The notes under the pieces: model-generated
What the model was told of the DNA's origin: nothing
Seen by the model: the letters and a program-made list of their open reading frames with translations, nothing else
Database searches by the model: none
In this document: positions 1 to 10,235 of the stretch, piece by piece
Layout: each line of letters opens with the position of its first letter
How positions within the stretch are numbered: the first letter of the stretch is position 1
Position numbers and translations under genes: made by a program
Source: Craterostigma plantagineum
Lineage: Eukaryota; Streptophyta; Magnoliopsida; Lamiales; Linderniaceae
Length of the DNA stretch: 64,000 nt
Direction of reading: 5' to 3'
NCBI GenBank assembly: GCA_027422505.1
Contig: JAPQWV010000360.1
Span: 558,001-622,000 of the forward strand

Positions 1-1776
1 TCGTTATGGAAGTTTTGCATGGGATTGTTGATCATCATATTCGAAGTGAGCCTCGCTTTCGTTTCCACTGGCGATGTGAGGCGGCCTCTCTTGCCATGCT
101 GACCTTTGCTGATGATTTGCTTTTGTTCTGTCATGCGGACGAACTTTCGGTCGGGATCCTCAAATCTGCCTTGGATGACTTTGCCACGCTTTCAGGTCTT
201 GCACCGAGTCCTACAAAGAGTGAGATGTTTGTGGCTAAGCGAGCGGCGCCTATTGCAGATCGCCTTCAGGCCCTTATGGGTTTTATGATTGGCCATCTCC
301 CGGTCCGTTACCTAGGAGTACCTCTCATCCCTGCCCGGCTCTCGATCATGGATTGTGCTCCACTCCTTCAGAAGGTGGATGCTCGACTTGGGTCTTGGTT
401 GAACCGATCCCTCTCATACGCAGGACGTGTTCAGCTGATCAAGTCGGTTCTCTCTGCGCTTCACGCTTACTGGTCTGGGGTCTTTCTTTTACCTAAGGGT
501 GTTATCCATGCCTTAGAGGCTCGGTTTCGACGGTTTCTTTGGTCGGGTTCGGCTGCTAAAGTTGCTTGGGCTGATGTTTGTCTACCACGTCAGGAAGGAG
601 GCCTCGGCATTCGGTCAATAAGTGCAGATAACAAGGCCTTATTGATGCGGCATCTTTGGAGCGTGGTCACCAAGGAGGCAGGGTCCGTCTGGGTTGACTG
701 GCTTTATTCTACCCGTCTTCGATCTCGTTCATTTTGGGAACTTCAGCCGACAGCAAACGACGCTTGGAGCTGGAAGAAGCTTCTCAAGTTTCGACCACTT
801 TTACGCTCTTTTATCTCTTTTCAGGTTGGCAATGGCGAGTCTATTTGGTTGTGGAGAGATCCGTGGCTGACGGTGACGCCACTCCTTGAGCGCTTTCCTC
901 GAGGCCCGATGGTGATGGGGTTACCCCAGGATGTTCGTCTCTCCTCGGTTATTAATTCTAACGGATGGGCTTGGCCGGCCCAAACGCCGACCCATCTACT
1001 CCTTGAGATCGCCTCCAGCATGCCGACGGTCCACCCATCTACTTTGGATTCGATTCGTTGGGTGAGATCGTCGGATGGACGCTTCTCGACGGCGACTGTC
1101 AGGGAGGCCATACGTTCTAGACGAGAGCCCGTTCGATGGGCTGCCTTATTTGGAGGGTGTTTAAGAGTTCCTCGACATGAGTTTATCCTCTGGCTGGCCA
1201 TCAGGGAACGCCTCTCGTTGCGTTCTCTTCCGTGGGTGGCCCAGCGGGCTGGCACAAACTCTTGCTTACTTTGTGATGGCGAGACTTGTGAAACGACGAA
1301 TCATTTATTTTTTGACTGTGAATTTTCTCAACGGTGCTTGCGAATTTTACGTCGACGGGTTCGATTGACTTGGCCATTTCGAGATTGGGGACGAGGTATC
1401 ATATGGGCTTCTTCGAGATGGCGGACAAACCATCTACTTCATATGGTACATCGACATATCTTAGCATCACTTGTTTACCACGTTTGGCAGGAGAGAAATC
1501 GACGATGGCATGATAATTTACGGAGTTCTCCATATCATGTTGTCAGTGTGGTCCTTGAAGTTGTGTGTGCAAGACTTGACATGGTGGGAACCAAGTACTC
1601 ATTGCAAATGGCGGCAATTCGCCGTAGATGGAGGATTGCTTGGTGATTTTTTGTCGTTGGGATTTATTTTGATTGTCTTTCCCAGTAGCATGTTGCTGGT
1701 CGGTGTTGTATGATCATATCATACATGCTTTCTGTACTCCTTTATTTTTTATATTTACGGAAACCTATTCCAAAAA
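1..1776 (+). mobile_element. LINE (L1-type) 3' part, copy A
   Basis: The 3' third of a plant L1-type non-LTR retrotransposon. It enters the window mid-gene and ends in a short 3' UTR and a run of A at about 1772-1779. The next 13 bases, aaacttgattagt (1777-1789), are the downstream target-site duplication. The same 13-mer stands immediately upstream of the full-length LINE at 41264-41276, which supports the same insertion being carried in both copies of the segmental repeat. The upstream part of copy A lies outside the window. Confidence 0.9.
6..1646 (+). CDS. LINE ORF2 C-terminal part: reverse transcriptase and zinc-binding domain (partial, copy A)
   Basis: Open for 546 codons from the window edge, and the true start is upstream. 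Residues 34-37 are FADD, the catalytic acidic motif of LINE reverse transcriptases. It is followed by the thumb region, with the typical SYAGRVQLIKSVL stretch at about residues 138-150. Near residues 418-440 a Cys/His cluster (C-x2-C...H...C) matches the zf-RVT domain found at the C-terminus of plant LINE ORF2 proteins. The product would nick-prime and copy LINE RNA in the nucleus. The frame is unbroken here, whereas the same DNA in copy B (44520-46159) is split by several 1-base indels. It is a transposon gene, not a host gene. Confidence 0.9.
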   Translation: MEVLHGIVDHHIRSEPRFRFHWRCEAASLAMLTFADDLLLFCHADELSVGILKSALDDFATLSGLAPSPTKSEMFVAKRAAPIADRLQALMGFMIGHLPVRYLGVPLIPARLSIMDCAPLLQKVDARLGSWLNRSLSYAGRVQLIKSVLSALHAYWSGVFLLPKGVIHALEARFRRFLWSGSAAKVAWADVCLPRQEGGLGIRSISADNKALLMRHLWSVVTKEAGSVWVDWLYSTRLRSRSFWELQPTANDAWSWKKLLKFRPLLRSFISFQVGNGESIWLWRDPWLTVTPLLERFPRGPMVMGLPQDVRLSSVINSNGWAWPAQTPTHLLLEIASSMPTVHPSTLDSIRWVRSSDGRFSTATVREAIRSRREPVRWAALFGGCLRVPRHEFILWLAIRERLSLRSLPWVAQRAGTNSCLLCDGETCETTNHLFFDCEFSQRCLRILRRRVRLTWPFRDWGRGIIWASSRWRTNHLLHMVHRHILASLVYHVWQERNRRWHDNLRSSPYHVVSVVLEVVCARLDMVGTKYSLQMAAIRRRWRIAW

Positions 1777-1789
1777 AAACTTGATTAGT

Positions 1790-1957
1790 ACAATGACTAT
1801 ATGAACAAAACTAAAAGGAAGTACACAAACGAAAACTTGGAAAACCCTAGCATGTAATAACTAATCTTCCAAGAAATTAACTTTCAAGCCCTCTCCTTCA
1901 CTTGACGATGATGCAGAAATGAACGATTCTTCTTCAGATACTCAATCTCAGAATTCG
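1790..1957. other. Short spacer between LINE and MSP-ankyrin gene, copy A
   Basis: AT-rich spacer that probably contains the 3' UTR of the minus-strand MSP-ankyrin gene. The LINE inserted only about 170 bp beyond that gene's stop codon, tail-to-tail with it. No other feature seen. Confidence 0.6.
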
Positions 1958-3352
1958 TTACCATTCCTCCTTCGTAGTACTACAGCAACTCAAAAGAAAC
2001 ACAGCAACGTCAACATGCCCGCCTTCAATCGCACAAAGAAGGGGCGAATAACCCGCCCGGTCCACCGAATCGACCCGAGACCCACGAGCCACCAAAAGCT
2101 TCACACACTCAAGGTGTCCTTTAAACGCAGCCCTGTGCAAAAGTGTCCAACCATTGCCATCCCTTTCGTCGATCGCCTTCTTCTTCTTCTTCGCCGCCGC
2201 CGCCGACCCATTAGTATTACCCAAACACTTTGTAATAATCTCCCTTGCGTTTCCTTTCCTCGCAAATTCGTGTAATAAATCGTCACCCAAACTCAGAACA
2301 TCGTACAGATGCTCGTTCCTCTTCTCCACCGCCAAGTCAAAGGGGGTTTTCTTCTCCTCCTTAGTAAGGGCGTGTTTGGAGAACACGGAATGGTTCAGCA
2401 AGAATTCGACGGCGTCGGAATCTCCTCTCTCCGACGCATAGTGAAGGGGAGTGTAGCCGCCGTCGTCTGCCACGTCAGCTTCGCTCCCCGCCGAGATTAG
2501 GAACTCAAGGGCTTCGATCTGCCCGTGGATGGACGCCACGTGGAGGGCTGTCTTTCCTTCAGCATCCCTCGAATTTAAATCTAAATCGGCGAAGCTTAGG
2601 CACAGAATTTCCATTAAATCGACCCTATTCATATCAGCTGCAAAGTGGAGAACTTGGCCGAGATTTCCGTCGCCTGCTGCTAAACTGCCGCCGGCGGATC
2701 GAATCAGCGTTTGTAGGACATCAGCGTTTCCGTATCTAACAGCCAAAGCGAGCAGAGACCCATCGTCGCCGTCGCCGTCTCCGTTGTTGATGACGTCGGC
2801 GCCGGCCTCAATTAGGAGCGAAACTAACCGTGCCTTGCCGTTCTTGACTCCCGATCGAAGCAGAGAATTCAGCTCAGATCTATCGCAGTACGTAATCGCC
2901 TTTGAGAAGAGAAACTCCGTGTCGAGCGACGACCTTCTGCCGCTCGGCGAGAGGAGGTGCTCGGCCACCTGCCGGCCGACGAAGACGACGGAGACTTTGG
3001 CGTCCTTGAATATGTGCCGGCCGGGCCTAGAAAACAGGCGGCGGAGGTCTTCTTGGCTGGCTTTGCCGGTGGGAAGCATCGAAGCTCGGACGAGGATTTC
3101 GTCGGCGGGAATCGACAGCGGCGGCTGATCGCGGGGTTTGAGGAGGTGGACGGCGAAGGTCGCCGTGGAAAGTGGTGGGATTATCGAGAAAGGCTGTGGG
3201 AAAGTGAAGATGGATGGATTTGAGGTTGTGAGTGAGATAGCTACGGACATGGTGTGCATCAGATTTGTTAGCTTGAATTCTTGGCTGCACTTTTGGCCCC
3301 TTTTGAACGCCATGGATATCACTTCAAGCTCTGGTTTGATTAGTCTGTCCAT
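1958..3352 (-). CDS. MSP domain plus ankyrin-repeat protein, VAPYRIN-like (copy A)
   Basis: Single-exon frame of 464 codons. Residues 1-128 form an MSP/VAP domain: the opening MDRLIK, the conserved GQKC at 19-22 and the VVFVG strand near 122-126 resemble VAPYRIN proteins. After a linker, ankyrin repeats occupy about 160-460, with clear TALH, TPLHYA and LLHRAA motifs at 268-271, 301-306 and 404-409. An Ala/Lys run near 384-392 is encoded by a trinucleotide tract. VAPYRIN acts on endomembranes during arbuscular mycorrhiza and nodulation. VAPYRIN-like relatives also occur in non-symbiotic plants, so symbiosis cannot be assumed. The start sits just downstream of a CT-rich 5' UTR. This copy ends with ...STTKEEW, while copy B, with one extra C, reads 25 codons further. 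Confidence 0.85.
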   Translation of the reverse strand: MDRLIKPELEVISMAFKRGQKCSQEFKLTNLMHTMSVAISLTTSNPSIFTFPQPFSIIPPLSTATFAVHLLKPRDQPPLSIPADEILVRASMLPTGKASQEDLRRLFSRPGRHIFKDAKVSVVFVGRQVAEHLLSPSGRRSSLDTEFLFSKAITYCDRSELNSLLRSGVKNGKARLVSLLIEAGADVINNGDGDGDDGSLLALAVRYGNADVLQTLIRSAGGSLAAGDGNLGQVLHFAADMNRVDLMEILCLSFADLDLNSRDAEGKTALHVASIHGQIEALEFLISAGSEADVADDGGYTPLHYASERGDSDAVEFLLNHSVFSKHALTKEEKKTPFDLAVEKRNEHLYDVLSLGDDLLHEFARKGNAREIITKCLGNTNGSAAAAKKKKKAIDERDGNGWTLLHRAAFKGHLECVKLLVARGSRVDSVDRAGYSPLLCAIEGGHVDVAVFLLSCCSTTKEEW

Positions 3353-3525
3353 TTTCCAGCGAGAGAGAGATAGAGGAGAGGGAGGGAGAGATAGAGATGG
3401 GGCTTTTGATGGTGTGTGTTTATGAATAATTTTGGGAGATTATTGTTGTTAATATATGGGATTTTTGTATGAAATGTTTTCACTTAAATAAGCAAAAGAA
3501 TAAAAGAATAGAGATTGTGAGTAAT
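3353..3525 (-). promoter_or_regulatory. 5' UTR and proximal upstream region of MSP-ankyrin gene, copy A
   Basis: On the minus strand this begins with a CT-rich tract (GA repeats on the plus strand at about 3359-3396), typical of plant core promoters and 5' UTRs. It is cut short by the transposon-like element starting at 3526, only about 170 bp upstream of the ATG. No confident TATA box seen. Confidence 0.4.
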
Positions 3526-4055
3526 ACAGGGTCTTTTCACATAAATAATCATGGGAAGATTTCTGTTCAGGCCCTCATAAAGTTTATATTTACCCGTCAG
3601 ACCCTGTCAGAAAATGGTTAAGTTTAAGGGGCCTACTTTTGTAAAAATCGAGTAAAGGACCCAAAAATAGACTTTGACGAAAATACCCCTTGCCATTTTT
3701 TCCAGCAGAATTCACATGTTCTTTTGGTCTTATATGAATCGTTACTATTACTTCATTATTTGTTAAGGTACAACATATTGTTACTTTAGAAAACAGATAC
3801 GTTATTTTTCAACAATATTGTGTTACTTTGCTACTGCAAAACGTTATCAACAGAATTTTTTTCATTTAACGATCGAACTCATTTTTCTTTCACTGAATCG
3901 AGCACAAAAAAATTCGATTGACCCATCCAACCGATTCGACATGTCATGTTGGATTAATTATGATATTGACGATGCACGGGGTAGAATTTGCTTGTCTAAT
4001 TAGGGTGCAAATTCGAAAACATAATGGTAAATCGTATGTAGATGTCGACATAAAT

Positions 4056-4950
4056 TGCAAGTAATCGGTATAAATTCGAGGTATCCATGAGAAATCGAGG
4101 TCTATTTTACCTTATTGAGTCAATAACGTCGAGATTTATGCAGTTTTCATCCATTTTTAGTGTCGTTTGTGATTTTCGTTTAATTCCTTTCGATCAATTA
4201 TTGTATACAGAATGTGTTATTTACGACAAACAAGGCGTTATTACCTTTCAGAGACGTGTTACTTCTAAGTCTTCAGTTGTTATTAACCATAAGACATTTG
4301 TTATTTTTTGCTATGTTATAAGTATTTCTTTTTTACACGATTTAGGAAAATAAAATATCCGTTTCTTGCATCTAATAGGTATAAATTCGAGGTACCCATG
4401 AGAAATTGAGGTCTACTTTACCTTATTGAATCAAAACGACGTGATTTATGCAGTTTTCATCTGTTTTTTAGTGTCGTTTGTGATTTTCGTTTTATCCCTT
4501 TCGATCCATTACTTGTATACAGAATGTGTTATTTACGACAAGTAAGACGTTATTACCTTTCAGCGACGTGTTACTTCTAAGTCAACATTTGTTATTAACC
4601 ATAAGACATTTGTTATTTTTTACTATGTTTTAAGTATTTCTTTTTTACATTATTTAGGGAATATATAATATCCGTTTCTTGCAACTAATCGGTATAAATT
4701 CGAGGTACCCATGAGAAATTGAGGTCTATTTTACCTTATTGAGTTAATAACGACGTGATTTATGCCGTTTTCATCCGTTTTTAGTGTCGTTTGTGATTTT
4801 CGTTCTTTTTATCCCGATCCATTATTTGTATACAGAATGTGTTATTTACGACGAACAAGAAGTTATTACTTTTCGGTGATGTGTTATTTCTGTGTCAACA
4901 TTTGTTATTATCCTGAAGACATTTTGTTATTTTTGTGAAACTTATCAACA
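4056..4950 (+). repeat. ~310-bp tandem repeat cluster 1 (three units), copy A
   Basis: Three head-to-tail units start near 4056, 4366 and 4678, each recognisable by gaggta(c/t)ccatgagaaat followed by tttatgcagttttcatc and a run of tgttatt-rich sequence. The third unit degenerates near 4950 and leads into a segment (4960-4990, caacatat..ggtcata) that recurs after cluster 2 at about 8280-8306. Short open frames in these units are products of the repeat, not genes. Confidence 0.85.
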
Positions 4951-6420
4951 TTCATATGAAATTGACGATAATTTCAACATATCCGGTCATAGCAACTGCT
5001 ATCTTAGGAATTTCTTTGATGTGGGTTTATCACAGTTAATAATATTGATAGTTGCCTTGGTTAAACTCATTTACAGATTAATATTGATTTATCTGTTGCT
5101 GATCTCGCGAGCGCGACGGTGTCGGGACGGAATCTTAAAATTTCGTCGAGGCAAACAATAAAAATATGTGTATCGAAGCATGTTTCTAGTTGAAATTGAA
5201 GGTAATACGCATAGATTCGAGAGACCCATAGCCTTAAATTTCGTCGCGCCACCGTATTGGGTATATTGTTTGTTTTTCAAGGTTTCTCGCGCCACCGTAG
5301 AATTTCTAAACTGTGTGGCGGGATTTAGAAAAATTTCTGGACAGTTTAATGTGGTACCCGTAAGGGTTTAATTGTTACCAATAGAGTGTTATTTGTTATA
5401 AAATTGCCGTCTATGCACTAGGGTTTCTAGATAATTTGTTATCGTCTATGCGCTATGGTTTTTGGGTAATTTTTGGGGTTTAGGACTTACGGGTTCAAGG
5501 TTAAGATTAAGGATTTACGACATGAAATTTTGGGAGAACGATCCACGACTTGTGCAGTATAAGTTACAACCTTAAAAAATTTTGGAGTTCGGGGTTTAGG
5601 GTTTAGGGTTTCCGGCCTCGGATTTAGGGTTTTGAGCTTAGTATTTTGTGTTTGTGGTCTATAAATGTTATTAGTACTTTAATGTTGACGTTTGAACATG
5701 TTCGTGGTGCAATTCATAATGTTATGCTCCATTGAGAGGGTGATAGTCTATGTTTTGCAAAGGAGGACTATATGTTTATATATCTATTGAGATCAACATT
5801 CGTCTATTGACATCAAATTTCGCCTAATGTGTCTTTTAAAGGAATGTGGTGATTAAACTTCATCAAATTATATATTTACATGAACATCCATATTAAACAT
5901 CCAAAATAAAAGTGTATTTTTGTACGAATTAATCGAATTATTGACGTGGTACTGAACAACATTTATGTGGTATCAGTATCAATCAATGTGTTATTATTTG
6001 AGTTCGCGTTGTTTTTTTACCTAACATGTGTTATTATTTCTAATTAATGTAGTACAATTAATAGAAAGTCCTGTAAATATTCTCTGACAATTTTGTTAAA
6101 TTCTCTGACGGTCCAGAACCTTCTAGAATATTCTCAATGAAGTGTTTTTTTTACATGTATATGTGTTATATTTGTTGGGTAAACTGTTACTTAAAAAACG
6201 TTTTAGTCTTAGAGAAAGCTACATTTTCTCAATTTCATGGTTATCGACTTACTTTTTTCTTTTAATATTAAGACTCGTTTGATTCGACTTTATCTTATTC
6301 AGTCGCTTTTACCTTGTTCGGCCGTTGAAGTCGATATTAAATTGGTTTCTAAACGAAATTTTTGATTTGGGGGTGGAAGCACGAATTCATTCGATACATA
6401 AAAAATTCGTCATTATTAGT
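4951..6420. other. Interior of the inverted-end element between repeat clusters, copy A
   Basis: AT-rich DNA without a recognised gene. It contains a pair of short cgcgccaccgta segments (5246 and 5288), a TTTAGGG-like run at about 5588-5630 (three imperfect copies) and several tgtgttatt words related to the flanking 310-bp units. Confidence 0.5.
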
Positions 6421-8232
6421 AAGACCCATCTGAAATTGAGGACGGAAAAACTTTATTCAGTCACAAACGCTGAGACTTATGCAGTTTTCATCTGTTTTTT
6501 AGCGTCGTTTGTGATTTTCATTTTATTCCGTTCGATCCATTACTTATATACAAAATGTGTTATTGACGACAAACAATGTGTTATTACCTTTTAGTGATGT
6601 GTTACTTATGAGTCAACATTTGTTATTATCCATAAGACATTTGTTAGTTTTTGCTATGTTGTAAGTATTTTTTTTACACGATTTAGGAAAAATATAATAT
6701 CCGTTTCTTGCAACTAATCTGTATAAATTCGAGATACCCATGAGAAATTGAGGTCTATTTTACCTTATTGAGTCAATAACGCGGAGATTTATGCAGTTTT
6801 CATCTGTTTTTTAGTGTCGTTTGTGATTTTCGTTTTATCCCTTTCGATCCATTACTTGTATACAAAATGTGTTATTTACGACAAACAAGGCGTTATTATC
6901 TTTCAGCGACGTGTTACTTCTAAGTCAACATTTGTTATTAACCATAAGACATTTGTTATTTTTTTCTATGTTGTAAGTATTTCTTTTTACACGATTTAGG
7001 GAAAAAAAATATCCGTGTCTTGCAACTAATCGGTATAAATTCGAGGTACCCATGAGAAATTGAGGTCTATTTTACCTTATTGAGTCAATAATGCGGAGAT
7101 TTATGCAGTTTTCATCTGTTTTTAGTGTCGTTTGTGATTTTCGTTTTATCCCTTTGGATCCATCACTTGTATACATAATATGTTATTTACGACAAGCAAT
7201 GCGTTATTACCTTTCAGCCACATGTTACGTCTAAGTCAATATTTGTTATTAATTATAAGACATTTGTTATTTTTTGCTATGTTATAAGTATTTCTTTTTA
7301 CACGATTTAGGAAAAATATAATATCCGTTTTTTGCAACTAATCAGTATAATTTGAGGTACCCATGAGAAATTGAGGTCTATTTTACCTTATTGAGTCAAT
7401 AACGCGGAGATTTATGCAGTTTTCATCTATTTTTTAGTGTCGTTTGTGATTTTCGTTTTATCCCTTTCGATCCATTACTTGTATACAAAATGTGTTATTT
7501 ACAACAAACAAGGCGTTATTACCTTTCAGCGACGTGTTACTTCTAAGTCAACATCTGTTATTAACCATAAGACATTTGTTATTTTTTTCTATGTTGTACG
7601 TATTTCTTTTTACACGATTTAGGGAAAATATAATATCGTGTCTTGCAACTAATCGGTATAAACTCGAGGTACCCATGAGAAATTGAGGTCTATTTTACCT
7701 TATTGAGTCAATAATGCGGAGATTTATGCAGTTTTCATCTGTTTTTAGTGTCGTTTGTGATTTTCGTTTTATCCCTTTGGATCCATCACTTGTATACAGA
7801 ATATGTTATTTACGACAAGCAATGCGTTATTACCTTTCAGCGACATGTTACGTCTAAGTCAATATTTGTTATTAATTATAAGACATTTGTTATTTTTTGC
7901 TATGTTATAAGTATTTCTTTTTACACGATTTAGGAAAAATATAATATCCGTTTTTTGCAACTAATCAGTATAAATTTGAGGTACCCATGAGAAATTGAGG
8001 TCTATTTTACCTTATTGAGTCAATAATGCTGAGATTTATGCAATTTTCATCTGTTTTTAGAGTGTCGTTTGTGATTTTCGTTTTATTCCTTTCGATCCAT
8101 TACTTGTATACACAATGTGTTATTTACGACACACAAGGCGTTATTACCTTTCAGCGATGTGTTACTTCTACGTCAACATTTGTTATTATCTATAAGGCAT
8201 TTGTTATTTTTTGCTATATTCGTTATTTCTGA
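6421..8232 (+). repeat. ~310-bp tandem repeat cluster 2 (about six units), copy A
   Basis: One partial unit (6421-6708) followed by units starting near 6708, 7018, 7333, 7640 and 7953. The units at 6708 and 7333 resemble each other most, as do those at 7018 and 7640, which share ggatccatcacttg. The effective higher-order period is therefore about 620 bp. This indicates duplication of a two-unit block after the basic array formed. Confidence 0.85.
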
Positions 8233-8740
8233 CGATTAAAGCTGCAAATTAGATATACAAATCATACCCACGATCAAATTAACAATAATTTCAACATATT
8301 AGGTCATAAACTTTGATATTTTTGGCTACAGTCTCAACGATTCTGTTATTTGTATATATATCAGTTTTTTGTAGCTTCCATAGATCTTTTGAAGATTTTT
8401 TTCAATCTCAACGATTTATGTTTATCATTTTCGGCTACAATGTCAACGATTTCTGATGATTAAAGCTGCAATAGCAATACAAATCGAGCTTGAAGTTTTT
8501 TTAGAAGGATTCGAGCTTGCAGCGAAAATCGCTCGTTGGAGAAGACGATGGCAAAAGCTTGTAACTTTCGCATCTGTTAGAGGGTATATATGTCATATCG
8601 CATGTTTGGGTCTTTTTCTCTAAGAGTTTTGAAAAGTAGGTCCTTAATGATAAATGGATCTTTATTGGGGCCTGAACACTAGTTAAAAATGTTATCAGGG
8701 CCTGACTCGTAATTAACCCAATAATCATTTGCAACCCTGT

Positions 8741-9260
8741 CATTATTTTTTTTATATGTAGGTACCTAATAGGATAAATTTTTTGCACATAGGTACCCCA
8801 TCCGCCGCAGGTACGCCATATAAAACATTTAGATACTCTAGCAACGTATTTTGGTACGTAATACGTTGAGAAAAGGGTACGTCATATATATCACACTAAG
8901 GCACCATATCGAAACGGTATAGGGTATTGTATAAACGTGTGACGTGGTACGAAATATACACATGTACGGCAAGACGGAGAAAATTGGTACAAACAATAAA
9001 ATATGTACCTATCTGTAAAAATTTCTGACATATGTACTGATTTGTAAATTTTTTATTCAATTGAGTATTTTTCTATATATGTCACTTTTTTTCATATCTA
9101 GGTACCACCTAGTAACATGAAATTTTTATACATGGATACCCGTTCGGTTGAAGGCACATTTGTTACATAATAGTTGAAAATAGGTGTCTCATGGTTGAAG
9201 AGATATCATGTAAGATATTCAGGAATTAGGTACCAGACAAACACGTGATATGGTACGTAA

Positions 9261-9293
<33 letters not shown>

Positions 9294-9380
9294 GTATAAA
9301 GATACTTAGGAGATGGTAAAAAAGGAAATCTCAATCGAACAAGTACCTATGTATAAAAACCTTATTTTACTAAGTACTTA
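8741..9380 (+). repeat. Diverged tandem dimer of a ~330-bp AT-rich unit, copy A
   Basis: Two diverged halves. Each starts with a T-run followed by atat(g/c)taggtacc and continues through a second gg(t/a)taccc, a ggtacgtaat word and an end near gtacctat(g/c)t(g/a)taaaa. The first half covers about 8741-9065 and the second about 9080-9375. No coding potential. Possibly a low-copy satellite or a nested MITE pair. Confidence 0.55.
9266..9294. repeat. (TA)n microsatellite, copy A
   Basis: A run of alternating TA. The corresponding tract in copy B (53786-53808) is shorter and interrupted by ttat, so the locus is length-variable between the copies. Confidence 0.9.
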
Positions 9381-9743
9381 GATTTGCTATGGTGCCCACC
9401 TACTCTGAGCACCATAAGCAAAACTCTCATTTTCTTGCGCTTTTTCGATTCTCAGTGCCGCCAACACCTCCGTAGACAATCTCATATCCATTGGTAACTT
9501 AAATCACAATCTACAACACGTTAATAAAAAAATCCATTATTTATTCTTCACATGTGGACGACATACCGATGTGATGATTTCTTTAAAATTAACGTGTTGT
9601 TGATGGTGATTTAAGTTTAATGGATATGAGATTGTCTACGGAGGTGTTGGCGGTGTTGAGAATCGAAAAAATGCAAGAAAATGAGATATTTGCTTATGGT
9701 GCTCACGGTGGTTGCTCACGGTATGTGGGCACAATAGCAAATC
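9381..9743. mobile_element. Foldback MITE, copy A
   Basis: Two ~150-bp arms (about 9381-9535 and 9590-9743) are inverted copies of each other. The outer ends are gatttgctatggtgcccac and its near-complement gtgggcacaatagcaaatc, and the arms also share acacctccgtagacaatc and its complement. The centre is an unpaired AT-rich loop. It has no coding capacity. The TSD is unclear. Transcription would give a long hairpin. Confidence 0.8.
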
Positions 9744-10235
9744 TCATGATATAATAACTGATAATTTTTTATAATTTGGGTGTTTAAGCGTAGATACAGC
9801 TTACTATTACATTATGGTGCTTAGCTATTTTTGTATCACATTGGATTATGGGCTAATTTTGTTTTTTTGGAAGGTGACGGTGACGTTGGAACAATGAGAC
9901 AATTTTTGGTGTAAGAATTGACGTACTTTGTTTGACGAAGTAGTCTCAACTCAATCAACATGTTGGTAGGGTAAGATGAGGAGGAACAAATCCGAGTTAT
10001 TGACTCGGCAAACGATTTCATTGGTTCATCTGACGTATTTAAGAAAATTAATATATGCATAGGACAAATTTATTACTATATATATATATATTACATTGCA
10101 AAAATTGATTTCTAAGTATATCAATTCTCAAAACTTAGTTTGTTAGTCTCGTTGAATCTGAACTTGACTTTCATAGGAGCAAACCTATTTTTGTGCATTT
10201 TTCCAAGTTCACACATAAAGAAGTGTAATGGAATC
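9744..10235. other. Intergenic, copy A
   Basis: AT-rich sequence with a short TA run near 10080. No gene or element recognised. Confidence 0.5.

Larger units (their letters stand above)
3526..8740. mobile_element. Putative non-autonomous DNA transposon with imperfect inverted ends, copy A
   Basis: The left end begins acagggt and the right end finishes accctgt. Inward, both ends share an imperfect inverted match of about 130-160 bp, including ataatcatggg against its complement near 8723-8733, ggccct blocks and a cctactttt/aaaagtagg pair. No transposase frame is visible. The interior is AT-rich, with two clusters of ~310-bp repeats (separate entries) and a middle part with no recognised coding sequence. 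No convincing TSD flanks it, so the superfamily is uncertain; a Mutator-like element is possible. Confidence 0.5.

Noticed and set aside
821..1255. 144-codon minus-strand frame
   Set aside because: Antisense to the LINE ORF2 protein, which has clear motifs.
2529..3128. 199-codon plus-strand frame (and 47044-47643 in copy B)
   Set aside because: It lies wholly antisense to the MSP-ankyrin coding sequence and has no recognisable domain. GC-rich coding DNA often leaves the opposite strand open.
5588..5630. TTTAGGG-like run suggesting a telomeric repeat
   Set aside because: Only about three imperfect copies within an AT-rich element. Too short for an interstitial telomere.
4087..8232. Series of ~60-100-codon frames with similar peptides (..FVIFVLSLSIHYLYTKCVIY..)
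   Set aside because: They recur with the 310-bp DNA repeat and vary by indels. There is no start context or codon signal of a protein family.
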